Below the pieces are notes generated by a model. That model was not told the origin of the DNA, did not search any database, and worked only from the letters and a program-made list of their open reading frames with translations. From Winogradskyella sp. (GTDB lineage Bacteria > Bacteroidota > Bacteroidia > Flavobacteriales > Flavobacteriaceae): a stretch of 64,000 nucleotides of DNA. Numbering within the stretch: the first letter of the stretch is position 1; the number at the start of each line of letters is the position of its first letter. The stretch lies in contig JABDKL010000131.1 in assembly GCA_013002225.1 (NCBI GenBank), forward strand, positions 62,001-126,000, written 5' to 3'. Shown here piece by piece: positions 38,174 to 48,000 of the stretch. The position numbers and the translations under genes were made by a program.

Positions 38174-39481
38174 ATGAGTAAAACAGTAAAAATTATCATT
38201 GGTGTTATAGTTCTATTACTAGTTATGTTAGTAATAGGTTCTAAAATGGGATGGTTTGGTAAAAAAGGCAATTTCAAAGAAGTTACAGTAAAAGAGGTAA
38301 CTATAAAAGACATTGTTGAAACCGTATCGGCAACAGGAAAAATTCAACCAGAGGTTGAAGTTAAAATTTCTTCTGAAGTGTCGGGTGAAATTTTAGAATT
38401 ACCTTTTAAAGAAGGGCAGGAGGTTAAGAAAGGAGATTTATTAGTAAGAATAAACCCGGATTTAATTCAGTCTGCTGTAAGTAGGTCCCAAGCCTCTTAT
38501 CAAAACGTTAGGGCAGGATTAGAGCAAGCTGAGGCTAATTTAAAACAAGCTAAAGCAGATTATGAACGTAGCAAAATTTTGTTCGAGAAGGGAGTGATTT
38601 CTAAAGCAGATTGGGACAGAGCGATTGCAACTTACGAAACGGCACAGGCTAATAAAAGCTCTGCCTATTATAGTGTACAAAGTGCTGCCGCTACAGTTAA
38701 TGAAGCTAAAGATAATTTAAATAGAACGACCATCTATGCACCTATGAGCGGTACCATATCACTTCTAAATGTAGAATTGGGTGAACGCGTAGTGGGTACA
38801 CAGCAAATGGCAGGGACAGAAATTTTACGTGTAGCCAATCTTAACAATATGGAGGTTGAAGTCGATGTAAATGAAAATGATATAGTAAAAGTAAATATTG
38901 GGGATTCTACAATTGTAGAAGTAGATGCTTATTTAAAGAAAGAATTTAAAGGTATTGTTACCGAAATTGCTAACTCAGCAGCAGGAACATTAGCAGCGGA
39001 TCAGGTTACGAATTTTAAAGTAAAAGTTAGAATAGTAGAAGAATCTTATAACGATTTGACTGAAGGGAAACCGGAAAATTACTCGCCTTTTAGGCCAGGC
39101 ATGACCGCGACTGTTGATATAATCACAAAAACCCGTAAAGATGCAATTGCCGTTCCTATTAGTGCTATTGTTATAAAATCTGATACAAGCGCTACAAAAA
39201 CCAAATATGAAGACTCAAAACTTAATACAGATAACCTGGAACAGGAAGAAGAAAAGTTTGAGTGTGTTTTTGTAAACGAAGGCGGCAAGGCTAAATTACG
39301 TGTCGTTGAAACTGGGATACAGGATGATAGTAATATTGAAATTATTTCCGGATTAAGTAAAGATGACAAAATAATTACTGGTCCATACAACGTGGTATCA
39401 AAAACGCTAAAACCTGGTGATTTAATCGAAGAGAAAAAGGAGATGTCTGGCTCCCAGGAAATGGAGGAATCTGACGACTAA
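38174..39481 (+). CDS. Periplasmic adaptor (membrane fusion) protein of an efflux system
   Basis: A 435-residue HlyD/MacA-type protein with an N-terminal membrane anchor (about 5-25), a lipoyl-like half (TVSATGKIQPEVEVKISSEVSGEILELPF), a coiled-coil hairpin near residues 100-180 with VISKADWDRA, the second lipoyl half with IYAPMSGTISLL, and a C-terminal barrel ending in VVSKTLKPGD. It bridges an inner-membrane pump to the TolC protein encoded 2 bases upstream. The MacA-like features suggest an ABC partner of the MacB type, but none is present here. Confidence 0.92.
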   Translation: MSKTVKIIIGVIVLLLVMLVIGSKMGWFGKKGNFKEVTVKEVTIKDIVETVSATGKIQPEVEVKISSEVSGEILELPFKEGQEVKKGDLLVRINPDLIQSAVSRSQASYQNVRAGLEQAEANLKQAKADYERSKILFEKGVISKADWDRAIATYETAQANKSSAYYSVQSAAATVNEAKDNLNRTTIYAPMSGTISLLNVELGERVVGTQQMAGTEILRVANLNNMEVEVDVNENDIVKVNIGDSTIVEVDAYLKKEFKGIVTEIANSAAGTLAADQVTNFKVKVRIVEESYNDLTEGKPENYSPFRPGMTATVDIITKTRKDAIAVPISAIVIKSDTSATKTKYEDSKLNTDNLEQEEEKFECVFVNEGGKAKLRVVETGIQDDSNIEIISGLSKDDKIITGPYNVVSKTLKPGDLIEEKKEMSGSQEMEESDD

Positions 39482-39495
39482 TCTAAAATTCACTT

Positions 39496-40167
39496 ATGGC
39501 ATTAGTGCTTAATTTAGAAACAGCAACAATTAATTGTTCAGTCTCTCTATCCAAGGATGGGGAGACTTTAGTTTTAAAAGAAGATAATAGTTCGGGGTAT
39601 TCACATGCCGAGACTTTACATGTGTTTATTAATGAAGTCGTTGAGACAGCTAATATAAATCTAACGACTATTGATGCTGTGGCAGTGAGCAAAGGCCCAG
39701 GCTCTTACACGGGATTAAGAATTGGTGTATCTTCTGCCAAAGGGCTGTGCTATGCTTTAAATAAACCTTTATTAGCTATAGATACATTAGAAAGTTTAGC
39801 ACATCAGATTAATATTAAGGAAGGGTATATAGTGCCAATGTTAGATGCGAGACGTATGGAAGTGTATTCTGCCATTTATACTTGTGATTTTGAGCTATAC
39901 CGAAAAATTGAAGCTCAGATCATAGATGTAAATAGCTTTAATTCAATTTTAGAAAAAAATAAAGTCTATTTTATTGGGAATGGTGTTGCTAAAACAAAAT
40001 CGGTTATTACACATCCTAATGCCATATTTGTAGAGGGCAAATTACCATCTGCCAATGAAATGTCAAAATTAGCCGAAATTAAATATAAAAAAAGCGACAC
40101 TGAGGATGTCGCTTATTTTGAGCCTTATTACTTAAAAGACTTTATAGCTCTCAAAAAAAAGAGTTAA
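39496..40167 (+). CDS. tsaB: tRNA threonylcarbamoyladenosine biosynthesis protein TsaB
   Basis: A 223-residue protein of the ASKHA fold that partners TsaD and TsaE in making the t6A base of tRNAs that read ANN codons. It shows the opening LNLETAT.NCSVSL and the motif SKGPGSYTGLRIGVSSAKGL, typical of TsaB; like other TsaB proteins it lacks the full metal-binding motif of TsaD. It lies 14 bases after the adaptor gene, probably in the same transcript without a functional link. Its stop codon overlaps the stop of the mscS-type gene on the other strand through the bases TTAA. Confidence 0.95.
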   Translation: MALVLNLETATINCSVSLSKDGETLVLKEDNSSGYSHAETLHVFINEVVETANINLTTIDAVAVSKGPGSYTGLRIGVSSAKGLCYALNKPLLAIDTLESLAHQINIKEGYIVPMLDARRMEVYSAIYTCDFELYRKIEAQIIDVNSFNSILEKNKVYFIGNGVAKTKSVITHPNAIFVEGKLPSANEMSKLAEIKYKKSDTEDVAYFEPYYLKDFIALKKKS

Positions 40168-40982
40168 CCTTTTTTCTGAATCTCAACCTGATGAGGATAT
40201 GGAATTTCAATTCCGGCAGCTTCTAATCTAACTTTTGCTTCCTCAAGAACGAACCAGTGAATATTCCAGAAATCTTCATTTAGGGCCCAAAAGCGAAGCG
40301 ATAAATTAACAGAGCTATCCGCAAGTTCTACAACCACCACCATTGGTGCTTTCCCTTCTTCTTGTATTACGGCTTCCTGCTCATTTATTAAATTAAGAAG
40401 CACTTCCTTTGCCTTTTTTATATCACTATCATAACTTATACCAAATGTTACAGCATCTCTCCGCATAATTTCTCCCGAATAGTTTATGATATTATCATTA
40501 GATAACTTTCCGTTTGGGATAACCGCAAGTTGATTTCCGAAGGTGTTAATTTTTGTGTTGAAAATAGAAATCTCTTTAACCGTACCTTCTACACCCTGGG
40601 CTTTTATAAAATCACCTATTTTAAAAGGTTTTATAATTAAAATTAAAACACCACCAGCAAAATTAGCCAGCGAGCCTTGTAAAGCAAGTCCAATAGCCAA
40701 ACCTGTTGCAGCGATCACTGCCGCAAATGAAGTTGTCTCTATTCCAATGGTACCAAGTACAACTATTATAAGTATAATATTAAAGGTCCAGCGAATAAGA
40801 TTTAGTAGAAACTTTTTTAAACTTTCCTCATAATGCGCCTTAGACATGGCTTTTCTAATACCTTTTAACAAGATGCTAATAATCCAGCGACCAATTATCC
40901 AGATAACAATTGCGGCAAGGACTTTTGGTGTGTACTCAATTATTAGGTTATAACCTGCTTCAATCCATTTTTGTGTATCCAT
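40164..40982 (-). CDS. Small-conductance mechanosensitive channel (MscS family)
   Basis: The 272-residue protein has three hydrophobic segments in its first 115 residues followed by the beta and alpha-beta domains of MscS. The pore helix TM3 carries the glycine/alanine pattern GLAIGLALQGSLANFAGGVLILI, and the signature PFKIGDFIKAQGVEGTVKEI follows directly. Such channels open under membrane tension and release solutes on osmotic downshock. It lies 17 bases after the NifU-type gene on the same strand and meets tsaB tail to tail. Confidence 0.95.
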   Translation of the reverse strand: MDTQKWIEAGYNLIIEYTPKVLAAIVIWIIGRWIISILLKGIRKAMSKAHYEESLKKFLLNLIRWTFNIILIIVVLGTIGIETTSFAAVIAATGLAIGLALQGSLANFAGGVLILIIKPFKIGDFIKAQGVEGTVKEISIFNTKINTFGNQLAVIPNGKLSNDNIINYSGEIMRRDAVTFGISYDSDIKKAKEVLLNLINEQEAVIQEEGKAPMVVVVELADSSVNLSLRFWALNEDFWNIHWFVLEEAKVRLEAAGIEIPYPHQVEIQKKG

Positions 40983-40999
40983 ATTAGTAGACTTAATTT

Positions 41000-41902
41000 T
41001 TATCCGTTAATTGCTGTGACGTTGATGTCATTATCTTTAAGCATTTCCTTAAGCATATTTTCAATTCCATTCTTGAGCGTAAATGTTGAGGACGGACAAC
41101 CGCTGCAAGCACCCTGAAGCAGTACTTCAACTTTTTTAGTGGAGGCGTCATAAGATTTAAACTCTATATTACCACCATCACTTTCTACGGCTGGTTTAAT
41201 ATATTCTTCTAAAATATTTACTATATTTTTTGACGTATCGTCTAAAGCTTCAAATTTTTGTTCTATAGCAGTCTCAGTTTTATTTAATTTTTGAGGTGCA
41301 TCATCACTTAGAATAGTTTTACCATCTTCAACATAAGACTTTATAAACTCACGAAGTTGAAGTGTAATTTCTTCCCATTCGATAATATCAAATTTTGTAA
41401 TAGAAATAAAATTCTTTTCCATATACACATTTTTCACGAATGGAAATTGAAAAAGTGCCGTTGCAAATGGCGATGGTTTTGCCTCCTCTATAGACTTAAA
41501 CTCATACAAATTTGGCACTAATACTTTGTTGCAGACAAATTTTAACACACTGGGATTAGGTGTGCTTTCTGCATAAACTGTTAAAGCGGCCTTAGGCTTA
41601 ACAGCCTCTTCAGACACAATAGTGGCTCCACTATTAAGATAATTTTCAATTTGCGTCGCAACTTCATTCTCAACGTCCTTCCATTCAACAATATTATAGC
41701 GCTCAATGGCAATAAAGTTAGAAGCTATATATACCTTTTTTACAAAAGGTAAATAAAATAATTGCTGAGCAAGTGGAGAATGCTTTGCCTCATCAATATT
41801 ATTAAATTCAAAACTGTTATGATTGGTTAAGAATCGATCAGCCTCAAATTTTAAAATGGCTTCGTTAGAAGTCTGAGTTATAGATATTTTTGTCTGTTCC
41901 AT
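41000..41902 (-). CDS. NifU/Nfu-type iron-sulphur carrier with a doubled N-terminal domain
   Basis: A 300-residue protein with a C-terminal NifU domain bearing the cluster motif CSGCPSS and the phrase VESDGGNIEFKSYD. In front of it are two copies of the Nfu N-terminal domain, at about residues 1-92 and 106-200. The two copies share patterns such as SPLAQQLFYLPFVKKVYI and SPFATALFQFPFVKNVYM. Standard Nfu proteins have one such domain. The protein is expected to bind a 4Fe-4S cluster and pass it to target enzymes. It probably heads a two-gene transcript with the MscS-type gene. Confidence 0.93.
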   Translation of the reverse strand: MEQTKISITQTSNEAILKFEADRFLTNHNSFEFNNIDEAKHSPLAQQLFYLPFVKKVYIASNFIAIERYNIVEWKDVENEVATQIENYLNSGATIVSEEAVKPKAALTVYAESTPNPSVLKFVCNKVLVPNLYEFKSIEEAKPSPFATALFQFPFVKNVYMEKNFISITKFDIIEWEEITLQLREFIKSYVEDGKTILSDDAPQKLNKTETAIEQKFEALDDTSKNIVNILEEYIKPAVESDGGNIEFKSYDASTKKVEVLLQGACSGCPSSTFTLKNGIENMLKEMLKDNDINVTAING

Positions 41903-41912
41903 CTTTTTTTTG

Positions 41913-41920
41913 CAAAAATA
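41913..41920 (-). promoter_or_regulatory. Candidate -7 element of the NifU-type gene
   Basis: Read on the minus strand, TATTTTTG fits TAnnTTTG and is followed by C, as is common. It ends 10 bases before the ATG. No TTG lies 20 bases upstream. Confidence 0.45.
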
Positions 41921-42082
41921 TGAAATCTAAAGTTGAATCGTTCATCTAGTATAATAAGTTTTGTAACCATATTCTTATAACCAATTAAGATAATTTGTTT
42001 AAATTCCATCGCATTTAGAAAATAATAAGCATAGATATTGTTTTAAATAGCTGTGATCTATAATAGTTTGAAAAAACTAAGC

Positions 42083-45000
42083 ATGAAAAAGATTTTTTAC
42101 CTATTAATTTTAACGTTCAGCTATACGGGTTTTGCTCAAGATCTATCAATGCAGAATGGTGCCTTTAACCGATGTGCACCAGATCGGTTTTATGATTCGG
42201 GAGGAGAGTTTGGACCTTATGGAAATGATGAAAATTTTACCACGACAATTTGTCCTCAAAATGCAAATGAGTTCATTATTTTAGACTTTACAGATTTTAG
42301 TACCCAACTAAATCAAGATGTAATGACGATTTATGATGGTGACGATACCTCTGCAGCTATAATTGGGACATATTCTGGTGTGGCATCACCAGGAAATATA
42401 ACGGCAACAAGTGCATCTGGATGTATAACTATTGAGTTTGTATCAAACGCTTCCGGAAATACGACAGGTTGGGCAGCTGATATTTTTTGTGCAACACCGT
42501 GTCAAATTATAGAACCAACCATAGATAGTACTAACCCAGTAGCTAATACTTCTGGTGTAGTTACTATTTTACCAGGAGAAACCGTGGGTTTTTCTGGGAG
42601 TGCAAGGTTTTCATTAGATGAGAGTAGTGCAACTTACGATTGGAATTTTGGAGATTCCAATACTGCTATGGGCACAGATGTTAGTCATACTTTTGCAAAT
42701 GCAGGAACTTATAATGTTGTCTTTACTGCTGGTGATGACAATCCTCAAGGCTGTTCAGAGTCAACCTCAATTACGGTTGTTGTATTAGGGAATGATGTTG
42801 TGGTAGATCAAAATACTTTTACTTCAGAAGAACTTATTGAAGATGTTCTTGTAAATAGTCCTTGCGCCACAGTTACGAATATTATTTCGTCAACAGGTAC
42901 TGACTTTAGTCCTTCAGAACCAAATGGTATCGGCTATTTTATTAGTAGCGGTACACTATTTCCTTTTGAGGAGGGTATCCTATTAACAAGTGGCGATGCC
43001 AGTGAGGCGAGAGGCCCAAATAATAATGCAATGAGTGCTGGTAGTGGTGCCTGGCCAGGAGATGGACAGTTAGATTCTGCAGTTGGGATCAATTCAAATA
43101 ACGCCTCATTTATTCAGTTTGATTTTACACCATTGGCAGATAGCATTAGTTTTGAGTTCTTAATGGCCTCAGAGGAGTATGATATGGGAAGCTTTGAGTG
43201 TAATTTCTCAGATGCTTTTGCTTTTTTACTAACAGACTCTATGGGTAATACAACAAATTTAGCCGTATTACCAGGTACAAATACACCTATTTTAGTTACA
43301 AATATACATCCAGATAATGGTTTTTGTGCTGCTCAGAATGAACAGTATTTTGGAGGTTATACCGCAACAAATCAATCTCCAATATCCTTTGATGGGAGAA
43401 CCGCAGTGTTTACGGCAGAATCAACCGTGGTTCCTGGAGAACAGTATACCATTAAGTTAGTAGTAGCAGATGCCACAGATACGCAATTAGATTCTGGCGT
43501 ATTTCTTAAAGCAGGAAGTTTTGATTTAGGTGGTGATTTAGGTGAAGATATAACTATTGCTGCTGGTAATGCAGAATGTGGTGGATCAGATATTATTCTT
43601 GATACTTCAGTAGATTCTGCAACACATGTGTGGTATGTTGATGGAAATGAAATACCGGGAGAAACGTCATCAACACTCACGGTAAATACGACAGGTACTT
43701 ATACTGTAGACATTGTGTTTACAGGTGTATGCCAAACTTCAGATTCAATACTTGTCGAATTTAAACCAAACCCTATTGCAAATCAACCTCCTAATTTAGT
43801 GAATTGTGATTCTAGCGGAGCAAGTACAGCGGAATTTGATTTATCTTTAAATGATGATGATATTTTAGGGACTCAAAACCCCTCAGATTTTGTTATTAGT
43901 TATTTTGCTACAGAGCAGGATGCAATAGATAATGTAAATAGTTTACCAATCAATTATACAAATACAGCTAATCCCGAACCCATATGGGCCCGAATTGCAG
44001 ATAGTTCTCAAGAGTGCTTTGATACAACATCTTTTTCTTTATCAATTTCCCCTCTACCAGAATCCAATGCTGTATTAGATTTAAGTGTATGCGACGATGT
44101 TAGTAATGACGGTTTTTCAGAGTTTGATTTAAGTGTTCAGACTTTAGCTATATTGGGCACACAAGACCCTCTAGACTTTGAGGTGAGCTATCACACGAGT
44201 TTTGCAGATGCCGATGGAGACACAGGCGCATTACCGTTGAGTTATACCAATACGGTTAACCCGCAAGAGATATTTGTACGCGTAGAGAGTGTAGCAGACG
44301 CTAACTGCTACAATGCTTCATCAGTGGCAGCGTTTAGTTTAATTGTAAACACGCGAGCTATAGCCAATACGCCAGAAGATATGATGGTTTGTGACGATGC
44401 GAGCAATGATGGCTTTGCGACCTTTGATTTATCGACTCAGGATGCAGCAATATTAGATGGACAAGACCCAGCAGTTTACAATGTAAGTTACCATAATACC
44501 CAGGCAGATGCAGAAGCTAATGCAGGCGCCTTACCAACGACTTACACCAATACGACCCCAAATACAGAGCCAGTATGGGTGAGGGTAGAAGACCCAGCCT
44601 ATCCCGACTGTTACGGAACCACCAGTTTCGATTTAATTGTAAATCCGCTACCAGAGGTAGTAGCAGTAACGCCATTATCGGTTTGTGACGATGACACCGA
44701 CGGTTTTACGATGTTCAATATGAGCACAAAAATACCAGAGCTGTTAAACGGACAATCGGGAGTAGAGGTATCGTTTCATGAGAGTTTTGCCGATGCAGAT
44801 ACAGATACAGGAGCCTTAGCAGACGGTTATACAAATACCACAGCTAATAACCAGACGTTATTTGTACGTTTAGAGAGCACTGCTACAGGTTGTTACAATA
44901 TCATGACCTTAGATCTGGAAGTGGCTCCCAACCCAGTAGCCAATCCTACGACACCATTAGAAGTCTGCGATGATGATAATGATGGTTTTACCTTATTTAA

Positions 45001-48000
45001 TTTAAGCCTGAAAGATGCAGAAGTTACAGGCGGTCAAACAGGGATGAGCGTAAGTTATTACGACACACCAGCAGAAGCAGAAGCAGGTAATAATCCGCTA
45101 CCCACAACTTACACCAATATAACAGCCAACACGCAAGAGGTCTATGCACGCATAGAAAATACAACTACAGGCTGTTATGACACCACACCCTTACAGCTCA
45201 TAGTAAATCCGCTGCCAGCCACCGTAGTGGTCACACCATACGCGCTATGTGATTATGCTAATACAGGAGATGACCAGGAGCAATTTGATTTAAGCCTTAA
45301 AGATGCAGAGGTGTTAAATGGTCAGGTCAATGTCACGGTCTCATATTATGAAAACCAGGCCGATGCAGATGCAGCCATTAACGAAATCACGGTACCTTAC
45401 ACTAATACCTCTAACCCTCAGACGATAGTAGCGGTATTGACCAATACCAATACCGGCTGCAGCAACAGTATAAGTTTTGATTTGGTGGTTAACTCCTTAC
45501 CACAGCCTATAGCGCCAACCCCACTTGAGGTATGTGACGATAGTACACCAGATGGGTTTACATCCATAGATATAGGTATTAAGAGTCCGGATATCAGTGC
45601 CAGCAATTCAGACTATAGCGTTAGTTATTATTTAACACAGGGTGATGCAGATACAGCGACAAATCCTTTGCCTATTCCCTACACTAATGTTACCAACCCG
45701 CAAACCATATATGTACGCTTAGCCTCTGTAAGCACAGGCTGCTATGCTACCACGACCTTAGATTTGGTGGTAGAGCAGGCCCCAGTGGCCAATACACCAG
45801 AGTCCTTACGTTATTGTGATCCGGATAACGATGGTTTTGGAATCTTCACACTAACAGATGCAGACAATGAGATCACAGGAGGCTCAGCCGGCTTAACGGT
45901 GACCTATCATGAGACCTATGCTAATGCAGATAATGGAGTAGATGCTATAGATACCACTGTAGATTACGGAAACATTGTAGTAAATACGCAGACGTTGTTT
46001 GCACGTGTAGAAAGTGCCACGATAGCCACAGACTGTGCCAGTATTGTAGAACTCCAGTTAATAGTAGAACCGACACCACAGCTGGTAGCGCCGACACCTT
46101 TAGAAGTCTGTGATGATATCTCCGCAGACGGTTTTGCACAATTCGATTTAACAAGCAAAGACACAGAGATACTCAATGGTCAGGACCCGACACAATATAA
46201 CGTGAGCTATTACGAAACCCAGGCCAATGCAGACACGGCAACTAACCCGATAGCCAATCCAACAGCCTATACCAACACAGACGACTTTAACCAGGTGATT
46301 TGGGTACGTGTAGATGATACTGCAACAACGGGCTGTTATAAGCTAATTACCTTAGAGTTAATAGTTAATCCATTACCCGTGCTGGTGACACCAGCACCCT
46401 TAGAGTTGTGTGATGTTAATAATCCGGGGGATGAGCAGGAAGCTTTTACTTTAGAAGATGCCAATGCAGAAATCCTCAACGGACAAACAGGTATTACTTT
46501 AACGTATTACCAGACCCAGTTAGATGCAGACAATGGGACCAATCCAATAGTAAGTCCATACACCAATACCTCTAACGCACAGACGGTTTATGTACGTGCC
46601 GTAAATGATGACACGGGTTGTGTCAATACAGTAACGTTAACCTTACGCGTAGACCCAATACCGTCACCAGAGCCCAACCCAGCAGCGATACGTGTCTGTG
46701 ATGACGATAATGATGGCTTTGCAGCATTTGATTTAGAACAACGCACGGTAGCAATTACCAATGGCGAGCCAGATGTGGTGATTACCTACCACGATACGCA
46801 GACCGATGCCGAGATGGGAGACAATGCACTGGTGAGTCCATATACCAATATTGTAGCAAATAATCAGATGATTTATGTAAGAGCAGAAAACACCAGTACA
46901 GGGTGTTACAGTCTCACACAAAACACGCTGGAGCTTATAGTAGATCCATCACCACAGTTGCCAACCATTATAGCGGAGTATGTAGAATGTGATGATGATA
47001 ATAATGGCATCACGCAGTTTGATCTGACCAGCAAAGCAGAAGAGCTTTATAATGGGCAAGACCCTTCGGTATTTACATTGAGCTATCATTTAAGTGCTGC
47101 AGATGCAGCCTCTGGCAATAATCCAATACTTAATACAGGCAATTACACCAATACCACAAATCCACAAACGATCTATGTACGTATGGTAAGCAATGTGAAT
47201 ATTTGCCAGGACACAGGTGCGTTTCTCATCCGTGCTGAGTTGCCACCTACAGCCATACAGCCAACACCTTTAGAGTCATGTGATGATTTGGGCGAAGCTC
47301 CGGGAGATGAAATGACGGTATTTGATTTAACGGTTAAGGATACAGAGATCACAGGAGGTAATGCGAGCTGGTCGGTAGCCTATTATGAGACCGATGCAGA
47401 TGCTCAGGCGCAGACCAATGTGATAGCAGATCCGACACAATACACCAATACGTCAGTAAATGGACTCCCCTCTAACCCACAGACCCTATATGTGGTAGTG
47501 ACCGATACAGATACCGGTTGTGTGGATTTTACCACGATGACCATCCGCGTATTACCAAACCCAACGCCAACACCAAGTGATCAATTACCCGACTTAGAGT
47601 TGTGTGATGATTTTAATACAGGAGATGGCGTAGAGGTATTTAACCTGTTAGGCTTAAACGGAACAAACGAGCAAGAAACCTTGATTCTCAATGGGGAGAT
47701 GGGCGTTACGGTAACCTATTATGAAGCTCAGGACGATGCTAATGATGGGATTAATGCCATAGCAAACCCAGAGAACTATACGAACATAGAGAGCCCAGCG
47801 CAGGAGATCTATGTAAGAGTGACCAATGATGTCACGGGTTGTTATACATTGGTAGACTTTACCATTAGAGTCAATCCATTACCAGAGGTAGTTGCAGTTA
47901 CAGACTTTTTAGCCTGTGAACTTAACACTGATGGTATCGATAGTTTTGATTTAACGACCAAGGATGAAGAAGTTTTAAATGGCCAGGACCCATCACAATA

